A stretch of DNA of 40,257 nt from RGIG7179 sp051893555 (GCA_051893555.1 JBJFHL010000055.1:1-40257), one strand, 5' to 3'. Counted from the stretch's first letter, positions 7,569 through 16,097 are shown. Notes: generated from the sequence alone by a model not told the origin. Translations and numbers: made by a program.

Positions 7569-8915
7569 TTATTTCTCCTTCAGTTTGTATCGCAGCAGTG
7601 ACGGAGAGATCTTCAGTTCTCCGGCAGCCTTCACAATGCTGCCGCCTGCACGCTGCAATGCTCCGTCGACCAGGCGGGTTTCTTCTGCCTGCAGATAGTC
7701 CTTCAGCGTCTGGCCGCTTGCAGCAAATTTCTGAAATATATCGTCCGACTTCTTTGACGCAGGCTGCAGAATGTTTTCCCCCAGCTTGATGTACTCGTTT
7801 ACATCGCTTTCCTCGATGGTATCCTTTTTACTGACAGCAAAGAATCCCTCCACAATATTTTTCAGTTCCCGAACATTTCCCGGCCAGTCATGTTTCAGCA
7901 GCAGCTTCCGGGCATCTGCAGAGAACCCCTTCACCGTTCGGTGCTGTTTTTCGTTCAGACATGCCACGTAGTAATCTGCAATTTGCAGCACATCACTGCC
8001 CCGGTTCTTCAGATTCGGAAGTTGAAACTGAATGACGGAAAGTCGGAAAAAGAGGTCTGAACGAATCTTTTTGCTCTCCAGAATTTTTTTTGCGTTGCTG
8101 CTGGAGGCTGCAATGATGCGCACATCGATATAGATCACCTCTTTGCTTCCCAGCGGCCTTATGGATTTCTCCTCGATGGCTTTCAGCAGCTTGGCCTGAA
8201 TTCTGAGGGGCATGGAATCCATTTCATCCAGAAAAAGCGTGCCTTTATCTGCCATTTTGAACAGTCCGTCTTTTTCTTCTGCATCGGTAAAGCTTCCCTT
8301 CTTAATGCCGAACAGAAGCCCCTCCAGCAGATTTTCCGGCAGAGCACTGCAGTTCACATAAATAAACGGGGCTTCTCTGCGATTGCTGAGTGCATGAATG
8401 ATCCGGGCCGTCAGTTCCTTCCCCGTGCCTGTCTCACCCATCAGAAGTATGGCGGAATCCACATCAGCAACTTTGGAAATCTTGCGTTTCAGGTCGGTCA
8501 TTTCCGGGGAACTTCCCACCAGAGAGTCCAGGCTCAGCGTTTCATCCTCGTCACCTTGCCGGCTGACTTCCATCGTCCGGAGCAGATCCACCGATTCATC
8601 ATAGTTAGCCAGTTCGATGGCTGCAATGCTTTTGTCGCCTCTTTTCACCACATACACGTCTTCATATTCTCTGACAATCATCCCATCCTGCCGTTCCAGA
8701 ATCTGCTCGTGATTGTGAATCATTTCCCCCTTATGGATTGCACGCATACAGGTGCTGGTTTCCTGACTGAGATTCGTATAGATCTGACAGAAGTTCCTGC
8801 CGATGGCATCCTCCGGCACAAAACCGAAAAAATCCGGGTTATACACATATGCATACTCTATGTTTCCGGCACGGTTTACGATGGTAAAATCCTTAAACTC
8901 TTTCTTCAGCTTCAT
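7569..8915 (-). CDS. Sigma-54 activator-type protein with altered GAFTGA loop
   Basis: A 448-residue enhancer-binding protein: an N-terminal PAS-like sensor (about 8-110), an AAA+ domain (about 130-365) with Walker A GETGTGKE and Walker B GTLFLDEMD, and a C-terminal Fis-type helix-turn-helix (about 410-446, ending LLRYKLKEK). The loop that contacts sigma-54, normally GAFTGA, reads GSFTDA at residues 207-212. The Gly-to-Asp change needs only one base (GGT to GAT) and would be expected to weaken or abolish sigma-54 remodelling, because this glycine is highly conserved. The start lies inside the end of the upstream activator gene (23-base overlap) with AGGAGG six bases before ATG, so translation is coupled. 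It may serve as a partner or modulator of its neighbour; that is inference. Confidence 0.85.
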   Translation of the reverse strand: MKLKKEFKDFTIVNRAGNIEYAYVYNPDFFGFVPEDAIGRNFCQIYTNLSQETSTCMRAIHKGEMIHNHEQILERQDGMIVREYEDVYVVKRGDKSIAAIELANYDESVDLLRTMEVSRQGDEDETLSLDSLVGSSPEMTDLKRKISKVADVDSAILLMGETGTGKELTARIIHALSNRREAPFIYVNCSALPENLLEGLLFGIKKGSFTDAEEKDGLFKMADKGTLFLDEMDSMPLRIQAKLLKAIEEKSIRPLGSKEVIYIDVRIIAASSSNAKKILESKKIRSDLFFRLSVIQFQLPNLKNRGSDVLQIADYYVACLNEKQHRTVKGFSADARKLLLKHDWPGNVRELKNIVEGFFAVSKKDTIEESDVNEYIKLGENILQPASKKSDDIFQKFAASGQTLKDYLQAEETRLVDGALQRAGGSIVKAAGELKISPSLLRYKLKEK

Positions 8916-10269
8916 CCTTTTCCTCCTGATAGCTGTCCAGCTTGTATCTTAAAAGCTGCTTGGAAATCCCCAGCACTTCTGCTGCATCCGTCAGGTTCTG
9001 GTGCTTCCGGCTGAAAGCATCCAGGACGATTTCCCGCTCCAGCTGTGCCATGTGTTCTTTCAGGCCGCTGTCTCTGCCTGTTCTGACTTCACAGGAGGGT
9101 TCGGCTTCCAGTACATAGGACGGAATATCGTTTCTTTCGATTCTGTCGTCTTCCGCAAAGGCAAATGCCCCTTCAATGACATTTCGAAGCTCTCTGACAT
9201 TTCCGGGCCAGCTGTATCTCTGAAATATTTCGATGATCTCTTCCGAAGGATATGCAATATGCGAATGGGTTTTTTCATTAAAATAATCTATGAAATGGCG
9301 GGTCAGAAGGGCAATATCTCCTTCCCGCTCCACCAGATCCGGAAGCTTGATGTATACCACCGCCAGCCGATACAGCAGATCCGGCTTCAGTCGTTTGGCC
9401 CGGATTAAATCGGCCGGATCCTCGTTCACCGCCGCAACCACTCTGAAATCCACATAGGTTTCTCTGTCAGAACCGATCCGGCGGATTTTTTTACTTTCGA
9501 GGGTCTTCAGCAGTTTCGACTGCATCTCCGGGCTGATCGAGTTGATCTCATCCAGAAAAATCGTTCCCCCTTCTGCTTCTTCAAACAGTCCCATACTGTC
9601 TACCGCGCCGGTGAAGCTCCCTTTCGTGGTGCCAAAAAGAACACTTTCCAGCAGGCTTTCCGGAATGGCACTGCAGTTCTGGGAAAGAAATTTCCTGGAA
9701 TACCTGCGGCTGGAGTTATGAATTGCCTGTGCCACCAGTTCCTTCCCGGTACCGGTTTTCCCGTAGATCAGTACATTTGCATTGGACAGGGCGATGCTGC
9801 TGATTTTGGACTTGATCTCTATCATGCCGGGATCCTGGGTAACAATGTCATCCAGAATGTAGCGGGTCTGGTTTTTTCGATAAAACATATGCCCGGAATG
9901 CTGCTCGATCTCCCGCATATTTTCCTTGCCATAATAAAACTTCCCGATTTCTATGGCTCCCACCAGTTCCTGTCCATCGTAAACCGGATAGCAGGAGCCG
10001 GTCTTGGTCAGCTTCACGCCTCTGCCGGTGGTCAGCACTTCCCTGAAATTTTCAACGGTTTCGCCTTTCCGGCAAGCTCTGAGCAAAGGATAATCCTCCG
10101 GGAGATCGCAGAACAGTTCCCGGATATTTTTTCCCCGGGCACTGGTCATGCCCAGCTGAAAATAGCGGTAATTGCCGATGTCATCGAATACAATCTGACC
10201 CTCCGTATCCACCAGAATGATATCTGCATCCGTCGAATCAATCAGCATTCCGGTTCCTTTCTCGTTCAT
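8893..10269 (-). CDS. Sigma-54-dependent transcriptional activator
   Basis: A 458-residue enhancer-binding protein with a PAS-like sensor (about 15-130), an AAA+ domain with Walker A GKTGTGKE, an intact sigma-54-contact loop GSFTGA (residues 217-222) and Walker B GTIFLDEIN, and a Fis-type DNA-binding end (about 415-450). It should hydrolyse ATP to open promoters held by sigma-54. I prefer the ATG at 10269, which follows GTGGAGG at eight bases; a TTG at 10293, four bases after GGGAGG, would add eight residues. The gene overlaps the next activator by 23 bases, and a good vegetative promoter precedes it. The likely targets are the -24/-12 promoters upstream of serC and of the ABC operon. The ligand sensed by the PAS domain is unknown. 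Confidence 0.88.
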   Translation of the reverse strand: MNEKGTGMLIDSTDADIILVDTEGQIVFDDIGNYRYFQLGMTSARGKNIRELFCDLPEDYPLLRACRKGETVENFREVLTTGRGVKLTKTGSCYPVYDGQELVGAIEIGKFYYGKENMREIEQHSGHMFYRKNQTRYILDDIVTQDPGMIEIKSKISSIALSNANVLIYGKTGTGKELVAQAIHNSSRRYSRKFLSQNCSAIPESLLESVLFGTTKGSFTGAVDSMGLFEEAEGGTIFLDEINSISPEMQSKLLKTLESKKIRRIGSDRETYVDFRVVAAVNEDPADLIRAKRLKPDLLYRLAVVYIKLPDLVEREGDIALLTRHFIDYFNEKTHSHIAYPSEEIIEIFQRYSWPGNVRELRNVIEGAFAFAEDDRIERNDIPSYVLEAEPSCEVRTGRDSGLKEHMAQLEREIVLDAFSRKHQNLTDAAEVLGISKQLLRYKLDSYQEEKDEAEERV

Positions 10270-10326
10270 GCCGTGTACCTCCACAAAAATCAAATTTCCT
10301 CCCGAATGGCAGAATTCTTTTAAAAA

Positions 10327-10355
10327 ATTCTACTACAGGAGGAAATGGATTTCAA
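10327..10355 (-). promoter_or_regulatory. Sigma-A promoter of the two-activator operon
   Basis: On the minus strand TTGAAA (10355-10350), 17 bases and TAGAAT (10332-10327) form a near-consensus promoter in the gap between apgM and the activator genes. It shows that the activators can be made independently of the sigma-54 transcript of serC-apgM. Confidence 0.75.
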
Positions 10356-10370
10356 GAAAAGATATAACAA

Positions 10371-11606
10371 TTATTTGCGTTCAAAGAACTTATCCGCCAG
10401 CTTGTAGCCATCCGGGAAGTGGTTATGCGCTGCTTCTGCGGATTTCTCCGTGAACTTCCTGCTGGGATCCACAGGTGCCTCGTTCCTGCTGTCATATAAT
10501 ACGAAGGGAACGAAATCCGAGGTGTGAATCCTGCCTTCCACGGTGGTTCTGTGGTCAGGAAGCACCAGAATCCGGAAATCCTCGCCGGAGTCCCGGAGAT
10601 ACGCATAGAGAGGTTTCACCACTCTGTGATCGATGTATTCCGCACAGCGGATCTTTGCCTCCACATTGCCCTGATGAGAAGTTTCATCCGTTCCCTCTAC
10701 ATGCAGGTAAACCATGTCCTGGCCCCTTTTGAACTCTTCGATGGCATAAGCAACCTTCGCCTCATAGTCCGTGTCGATGGTTCCCGTAGCTCCGGGAACC
10801 GTTACGATATGCATGCCGGCAAAGGTGCCGATTCCCCGGATCAGATCGACGGCTGAAATGACAGATGCTTTCACACCATACTTCTCGTAGAAGTCCGGCA
10901 GGTCAGGCTTTTTGCCCTGTCCCCAGATCCACAGGGTATTTCCGGGATGAAGACCTCTGGCTTCTCTTGCCTTGTTCACCGGATGATCCTTCAGCAACTT
11001 GTAGCTTTCCTTCATCATATTGATGATGAAATCTGCGTTTTTACCCTTCGGAAGGTTGTCCCCGACTCTCTGGCCCGGAGCATCATGCGGAGGCATACAT
11101 TCATAATCGGTGTGGGCATTGGGGTGTCCTTCGTGGATCAGCATGCAGTGTCTGTAACCTGTACCGGTGTAAAAACGCAGTTTTTCATTGGCAAATTTTT
11201 CATTGATCACCTGCAGCAGGATATCGGATTCCTCCGTTGTGATATCGCTGGCACCATGATCCAGAATGATATAATCTTCATAGTTTTCCGCACCGGCAGG
11301 ATCCACCGTGGCGAGATTGGCCCGGAATGCCACGTCGGTGTCGTTCATCTCCACGCCGATGGCCACCGTTTCAAGCGGGGAACGTCCAGCGAGATATTTC
11401 CGCGGATCATAGCCCATAATGGACAGATTTCCGGAATCGCTGCCCGGCTTGATCCCGTCCGGAATCGTGATGACTGTTCCGATCTCTCCTTTGGAAGCCA
11501 ACATATCAATGGTTTCCAGGTTCGCAACTTCTAAAGGAGTCCTGCCGCCCAGAGAGTGAACAGGATCGTCTGCAGAGCCGTCTGCAATCACAATCAGATA
11601 TTTCAT
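10371..11606 (-). CDS. apgM: ApgM-type cofactor-independent phosphoglycerate mutase
   Basis: A 411-residue alkaline-phosphatase-superfamily protein of the archaeal-type phosphoglycerate mutase group, which interconverts 2- and 3-phosphoglycerate without bisphosphoglycerate. Metal and nucleophile positions are visible: IADGSADDP at the N-terminus, PGSDSGNLSIMGYDPRKY (about residues 53-70) with the phosphate-accepting Ser, GTDETSHQG and PDHRTTVEGRIHTSDFVPF near the C-terminus. Relatives of this subgroup have also been proposed to be homoserine kinases, so the activity is not certain. It begins 15 bases after serC, with AAGGAG before ATG, so the two form an operon. A mutase would supply 3-phosphoglycerate, the serine precursor; phosphoserine phosphatase activity is a more speculative alternative. 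Confidence 0.8.
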   Translation of the reverse strand: MKYLIVIADGSADDPVHSLGGRTPLEVANLETIDMLASKGEIGTVITIPDGIKPGSDSGNLSIMGYDPRKYLAGRSPLETVAIGVEMNDTDVAFRANLATVDPAGAENYEDYIILDHGASDITTEESDILLQVINEKFANEKLRFYTGTGYRHCMLIHEGHPNAHTDYECMPPHDAPGQRVGDNLPKGKNADFIINMMKESYKLLKDHPVNKAREARGLHPGNTLWIWGQGKKPDLPDFYEKYGVKASVISAVDLIRGIGTFAGMHIVTVPGATGTIDTDYEAKVAYAIEEFKRGQDMVYLHVEGTDETSHQGNVEAKIRCAEYIDHRVVKPLYAYLRDSGEDFRILVLPDHRTTVEGRIHTSDFVPFVLYDSRNEAPVDPSRKFTEKSAEAAHNHFPDGYKLADKFFERK

Positions 11607-11621
11607 GGTTTTTCTCCTTCT

Positions 11622-12713
11622 CTACTTGTTTGCTGCTTCGAATTCCTTCATGAATGCAACGAGGGCTTCTACGCCTTCCTTCGGCATGGCGTTATAGATG
11701 CTGGCCCGCATGCCGCCCAGGGAACGATGCCCCGCCAGGTTGATCATGCCTTTTTCTCTTGCTTCTGCAATGAATTTTTTATCCAGCTCTGCATCGCCTG
11801 TCATGAACACAACATTCATGATGGAACGATCTTCTTTCGCAACCGGACAGCGGAAAAGTGCGCTGCTGTCGATGCAGTCATAAAGAATTGCTGCCTTTTC
11901 CTTGTTTCTTCTTTCCATTTCGGCAATGCCGCCGATGGACTTCAGATACTTGAAAACCTCTCCGGCCACATAGATGGTGAACGTCGGTGGTGTATTGTAC
12001 ATGGATCCGTTATCCGCGTGGATTTTATAGTCCAGATAGGTTGGAATTTCAGCACTTGCGTAACCGATCAGGTCTTCCCGGATGATAACGATGGAGACGC
12101 CGGCCGGTGCCACATTTTTCTGTGCACCTGCCCAGATCAGGCCAAACTTGCTGACATCGATCTCCTCCGACAGGATATTGGATGACATATCCGCAACCAG
12201 CGGAATCTCACCGGTTTCCGGAATATAGTTGAACCGGGTTCCATAAATGGTGTTGTTCGTCACGATATATGCGTAATCCGCATCCGGACGGATGTCCGCT
12301 CTGGTAATCTTCGGAACCCAAGTAAATTTATCTTCCTCCGAAGATGCAATCACCCGGATATCTCCAAACTTTCCTGCTTCCTTGTAAGCCTTCTTAGCCC
12401 AGGTGCCTGTTATGACATAATCCGCTTTCTTTGAATTCCTCAGCAAATTCATCGGAACCATGGCAAACTGTAAGGTGCCGCCGCCCTGCACGAAGAGGAC
12501 CTTGTAGTTGTCAGGAATGTGCATCAGTTCTCTGAGATTGGCTTCCGCCTCGTCAATGATTTTCTGATATTCCTTGGATCGATGGCTCATTTCCATGACG
12601 GACTGCCCGCTTCCATCGTAATTCAGAAGCTCTTTCTGCACCTTTTCCAGTACCTCAAGGGGCAGCACAGACGGACCTGCCGAAAAGTTGTATACGCGAT
12701 CATATTTGCTCAT
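11622..12713 (-). CDS. serC: Phosphoserine aminotransferase
   Basis: A 363-residue PLP-dependent aminotransferase that converts 3-phosphohydroxypyruvate and glutamate to phosphoserine and 2-oxoglutarate in serine synthesis. It begins with the SerC signature YNFSAGPSVLP. It has a phosphate/PLP-binding GGGT at about 77-80 and the Schiff-base lysine in GAQKNVAPAGVSIV (Lys199). Length is typical. AGGAGG lies seven bases before the start. The gene is preceded by a perfect-looking sigma-54 promoter and followed by apgM in the same operon. serA and serB are not in the window. Control of a serine gene by sigma-54 is unusual and fits a link to nitrogen or amino-acid status. Confidence 0.95.
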   Translation of the reverse strand: MSKYDRVYNFSAGPSVLPLEVLEKVQKELLNYDGSGQSVMEMSHRSKEYQKIIDEAEANLRELMHIPDNYKVLFVQGGGTLQFAMVPMNLLRNSKKADYVITGTWAKKAYKEAGKFGDIRVIASSEEDKFTWVPKITRADIRPDADYAYIVTNNTIYGTRFNYIPETGEIPLVADMSSNILSEEIDVSKFGLIWAGAQKNVAPAGVSIVIIREDLIGYASAEIPTYLDYKIHADNGSMYNTPPTFTIYVAGEVFKYLKSIGGIAEMERRNKEKAAILYDCIDSSALFRCPVAKEDRSIMNVVFMTGDAELDKKFIAEAREKGMINLAGHRSLGGMRASIYNAMPKEGVEALVAFMKEFEAANK

Positions 12714-12787
12714 GTTTTTTCCTCCTGAAATCTATTCCCGAAACGATTGTCTCCTACTCTCTTCTGTTTCTCTGTTGAAAAAAACAT

Positions 12788-12803
12788 TGCAAATTATGTG
12801 CCA
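12788..12803 (-). promoter_or_regulatory. Consensus sigma-54 (-24/-12) promoter of serC-apgM
   Basis: On the minus strand TGGCACATAATTTGCA matches the TGGCAC-N5-TTGCA consensus at every defined position, with GG and GC ten bases apart. Transcription would start near 12777, giving a leader of about 65 bases to the serC ATG at 12713. No competing -35/-10 pair was noticed in the gap. Confidence 0.88.
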
Positions 12804-12882
12804 CTGTTTTTGCAGCAGAAAAGCGTAATCATATCCGCATTTTTCGGCATTTTTTCACAGGATTCTGCTTCTCTCCAGACGA

Positions 12883-12925
12883 AAAGTAAAAAAAATTATT
12901 TTACTTTAACCGAATTATTTTACTT
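12883..12925 (-). promoter_or_regulatory. Putative enhancer (UAS) for the serC sigma-54 promoter
   Basis: A dyad AAAGTAAAA-N7-TTTTACTTT (12883-12907) is followed by a second copy of its right half: AATTATTTTACTT occurs at 12894-12906 and again at 12913-12925, 19 bases apart. The block sits roughly 80-120 bases upstream of the -24 element, the usual position for an enhancer-binding-protein site. The same nonamer TTTTACTTT lies upstream of the ABC-operon sigma-54 promoter. Confidence 0.55.
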
Positions 12926-12936
12926 CCTGTATGAAA

Positions 12937-12971
12937 AATACCGTCCCTTGCAATTTGCAGAAGACGGTATT
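12937..12971 (-). terminator. Terminator of the YjiH-type gene
   Basis: AATACCGTC and GACGGTATT form a perfect nine-pair stem around a 17-base loop, followed on the minus strand by TTTC. It lies about 80 bases beyond the stop of the YjiH-type gene, and upstream of the serC enhancer, so it insulates the two units. The stretch between it and the stop codon (12972-13049) holds only short AT-rich repeats of ATACTA/TACATA. Confidence 0.75.
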
Positions 12972-13049
12972 ATTCTTCATTCCTATTGGGTAATTTCGGA
13001 CTGTTATCATACTACATACTATATTATGTACTATACTGCATTTTCTATG

Positions 13050-14417
13050 TTAAAAAATCAGATGTGCCAGCGGGCAGATGATGATTAAGCTGATGATCGT
13101 TCTCTCCAGGAAGAGCACGAAGAGCTCCCACAGCTTCACCGGCAGCTTGGAACCCAGAATCAGGCCGCCTACTTCAGACAGATAGATCAGCTGGGTTACA
13201 GAAACAGATGCTACGATGAAACGGGTCATTTCGCTGGCGATGCCTTCTGCCGCAATGATGGACGGCGTGAACATGTCCGTAAAGCCTACGATCATGGTCT
13301 TGGATGCTTCCGCAGCTTCCGGAACCTGCAGCAGCTCCAGCAGCGGCAGGAACGGTTTGCCCAGTATCTCGAAGATCGGTGTGTTGTTGGCCAGTAACAA
13401 TGCCAGCGTACCGATGGCCATAACCGTCGGCAGAACGCCAAACCACATGCCAACCGCATTTTTCAGTCCGTTTTCCAGGAACTGTCCGATTCCCTTGAAT
13501 TCAGCAGCCTTCTTCAACGCCAGATCCATGCCGTACTCGAAAGAGTTCTTATACTGCGATGGAATGGTTTCCGGCATCGCCTTTCCTTCTACCACATAAG
13601 TATCCGGCTTTCTGGACAGAGGCGGGATACGCGGCACGATGATGGCACAGGCTACGCCGACCAGACAGATCATCAGATAATATACGCCGAAGTACTGCAT
13701 CAGGTCAACCTGTGCCAGCACCACGATACTGAAGGTGATGGACACGGCAGAGAAAGTCGTCGCAATAACAGATGCTTCTCTTGCGGAATAGTATCCGCCC
13801 TCATACTGGTTGCAGGTCAGCATTACGCCCAGCGTACCGTCGCCGATCCAGGATGTGAAGCAGTCTACTGCGGCACGGCCCGGAATCTTAAACAGCGGAC
13901 GCATGATCTTCGTCAGCAACGCGCCCACGAACTCCAGCAGACCGAAGTCCAGCAGCAGCGGCAGCAGCAGTGCCGCAATCACGAAGATGATGACCAGTAC
14001 CGTCAGCAGGTCGCCCAGTACGAATCCGCCGGCACCGCCCTCCGTAATCATGTGAATGATACCGGTGTCCTCATCTCCGGCTGCAACGCCCAGATAGGTC
14101 AGCCAGATAAAGATGGCGCCCAGTACCCGGACTGCGACCCAGACCGGAGACGTACAGAAGGTGTCCTTCAGAATCGGATGCTCTGTTATAAATTTTGGTT
14201 TTCCCAGTGAGATGAGAGACATCACCGCAGAAATTGTTACGATAATGACGCATAACAGCGGCAGCACGCTACCCAGTGCACCGCCTATGATGTCTGCAAT
14301 GATTTTGACAGTAATGGTCCAGTCACCGTTGTACTTCACCGGAATCATAAACAGAAGAATACCGATGATGGACGGAACCAGGAATCTTGCTGTCAGCTTA
14401 CTCCTATTTGAACCCAT
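13050..14417 (-). CDS. YjiH-family membrane protein (nucleoside-recognition GATE domain)
   Basis: A 455-residue polytopic membrane protein of the YjiH family, which carries the nucleoside-recognition (GATE) domain also found in spore maturation proteins SpmA/SpmB and in nucleoside transporters. About ten hydrophobic segments are visible. The conserved core includes IPGRAAVDCFTSWIGDGTLG (about residues 187-206) and, later, a GFTDMFTPSIIA stretch and SEVGGLILGSKLP. The biochemical role of the family is not known; transport of a small solute is likely. It has its own promoter and terminator, so it is monocistronic. Neighbours are serC and a MATE exporter, which do not define its function. Confidence 0.75.
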   Translation of the reverse strand: MGSNRSKLTARFLVPSIIGILLFMIPVKYNGDWTITVKIIADIIGGALGSVLPLLCVIIVTISAVMSLISLGKPKFITEHPILKDTFCTSPVWVAVRVLGAIFIWLTYLGVAAGDEDTGIIHMITEGGAGGFVLGDLLTVLVIIFVIAALLLPLLLDFGLLEFVGALLTKIMRPLFKIPGRAAVDCFTSWIGDGTLGVMLTCNQYEGGYYSAREASVIATTFSAVSITFSIVVLAQVDLMQYFGVYYLMICLVGVACAIIVPRIPPLSRKPDTYVVEGKAMPETIPSQYKNSFEYGMDLALKKAAEFKGIGQFLENGLKNAVGMWFGVLPTVMAIGTLALLLANNTPIFEILGKPFLPLLELLQVPEAAEASKTMIVGFTDMFTPSIIAAEGIASEMTRFIVASVSVTQLIYLSEVGGLILGSKLPVKLWELFVLFLERTIISLIIICPLAHLIF

Positions 14418-14462
14418 AGTTCTTTATTCCTTTCTTTCGTCCGGAAATTGCCCAACGATTGC

Positions 14463-14492
14463 ATTATACTACTTCTGTTAAGATTTCGTCAA
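14463..14492 (-). promoter_or_regulatory. Sigma-A promoter of the YjiH-type gene
   Basis: On the minus strand TTGACG (14492-14487), an 18-base spacer and a perfect TATAAT (14468-14463) lie about 45 bases upstream of the start codon. Confidence 0.75.
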
Positions 14493-14561
14493 AGAATTAT
14501 CGAAACATTTTTTATTTTTTTGCGAAAAAGTTGTATTTTTGTGCGCTGTCTACAATTCCTC

Positions 14562-16016
14562 TCAAAATCCGTCGTCTTGATTCACAAACGAGTCAGACGT
14601 TTTTTCTTCCAGCGCCATATTCTGAATCCAGACGCCTTTCCGCACCAGCACGAACCCAATCAGGCATTTTATCAGATCTGTCAGCTGGCAGATCAGGTAG
14701 ATCCATACGATCCCCATACCTGTATACCGACTCAGCACAAACACCACAGGAATGGTTGCCACCCACATGAACGCACTGTCGAAGAAAAAGGTGATCACGG
14801 TCTTCCCGCCGGCCCGCAGCGTGAAATATGCCGCATTGACGAAACCGAAGATCGGCATGCACAGACCGCAGATCTGAATGAAGCGGGTCGCCAGCAGCTG
14901 AACGTCCGCAGTGGTGTTATAAATCAGCGGGAACAGACCGGCGATGGAAAAGAGCGCCAGCCCGGAAATCATGCAGCAGAACACGGAGAAAGCAATCAGC
15001 TGTCCGTCTTCCCGTTTCGCCTGCTCCAGCTTCCCGGCCCCCAGCAGCTGTCCGATGATGATGCCTACCGCATTTCCCATGGACATGAAGACCACATTAA
15101 ACAAGTTACAGATCGTGTTGGCGATATTGATGGCAGCCACCACCTCCAGTCCCCGGAGGGAATAGCACTGAGCCAGCAGTGCCATGCCCACGGACCAGAG
15201 CACTTCATTGAGAAACAACGGCGTTCCTACCTTCAGAATCTTTAACGCCAGAGCGCCAGGAATCCGAAAACCGCGATACAGCCCCACGGCGAACGGATTT
15301 TGTTCCGAATGGCTGTGGGTCCAGATTACCACAATGGCCAGCTCCACGAAGCGGGAAAGAACGGTGGCAATGGCTGCGCCCACCACCCCCAGTGCCGGTG
15401 CGCCGAATTTTCCGAAAATTAATATATAATTGAAGACAAGATTCACAAGTACCGCGACAATGCCTGCTGTCATAGGCACCACGGTCTGTCCGCTTTCCCG
15501 CAGCGTGCCTGCATATGCCTGCACCAGTGCAAACGGCAGCAGTCCCACCATCATGACGCGCAGATAGTCTCTTCCAAATTCCAGCGTCCTTTCCAGGTCG
15601 CCTTCCCCGCTTCCCTCATGAAGGAATGCCTGAATCAGATTGTCCCCCCAGAATGCGAAAACCACCAGAAACGCAGCCGTCAGGCCGCAGCCCACCGCCA
15701 GCTTGAAACGGAAGGTATGCCGCATTCCATCGTAATTCCCGCTGCCGTAAAACTGCGCTCCCAGGATGCCTGCTCCTGCCACGATACCGAATACGCAGAT
15801 ATTGAACACAAACATGAGCTGATTGGTGATCGCCACGCCGGACATGGGTTCGGTCCCCACCTGTCCCACCATGATGTTATCCAGCAGCCCCACGAAATTG
15901 GTGATGGCATTCTGTACCATGATTGGCATCACGATGATCATAACTTTTCTATAAAAAGCCCGGTCTCCGATGAGGGAGGCCAGGCCGTGTTTTTCCCTGA
16001 TTCTGTCTGTTGACAC
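14562..16016 (-). CDS. MATE-family multidrug/metabolite exporter
   Basis: A 484-residue protein with about 12 hydrophobic segments and the features of the MATE (DinF/NorM-like) family of sodium- or proton-driven exporters. The first half has PIMVQNAITNFVGLLDNIMVG and AGAGILGAQFYGSG; the second repeats the pattern (NIANTICNLFNVVFMSMGNA, GIIIGQLLGAGK). Length is typical. The start is GTG, preceded by GGGAAGGGG about ten bases upstream; the next in-frame ATG would remove conserved sequence. A very good promoter with an extended -10 precedes it and is flanked by a dyad that may be a repressor site. Exported compound unknown. Confidence 0.88.
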   Translation of the reverse strand: MSTDRIREKHGLASLIGDRAFYRKVMIIVMPIMVQNAITNFVGLLDNIMVGQVGTEPMSGVAITNQLMFVFNICVFGIVAGAGILGAQFYGSGNYDGMRHTFRFKLAVGCGLTAAFLVVFAFWGDNLIQAFLHEGSGEGDLERTLEFGRDYLRVMMVGLLPFALVQAYAGTLRESGQTVVPMTAGIVAVLVNLVFNYILIFGKFGAPALGVVGAAIATVLSRFVELAIVVIWTHSHSEQNPFAVGLYRGFRIPGALALKILKVGTPLFLNEVLWSVGMALLAQCYSLRGLEVVAAINIANTICNLFNVVFMSMGNAVGIIIGQLLGAGKLEQAKREDGQLIAFSVFCCMISGLALFSIAGLFPLIYNTTADVQLLATRFIQICGLCMPIFGFVNAAYFTLRAGGKTVITFFFDSAFMWVATIPVVFVLSRYTGMGIVWIYLICQLTDLIKCLIGFVLVRKGVWIQNMALEEKTSDSFVNQDDGF

Positions 16017-16061
16017 TTCGAACGCACCCCTTCCCGCCTTTTTGCAATATCAGATACAGCC

Positions 16062-16097
16062 AGTATAGCATAAATCCGGTCTTTGTGCAACGACCGG
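16062..16097 (-). promoter_or_regulatory. Promoter of the MATE gene with flanking operator dyad
   Basis: On the minus strand TTGCAC (16090-16085), 17 bases and TATACT (16067-16062) preceded by TGC make a strong extended promoter. An inverted repeat CCGGTC (16076-16081) / GACCGG (16092-16097), ten bases apart, encloses the -35 element, the usual position for a repressor operator. The regulator is not identifiable. Confidence 0.75.
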
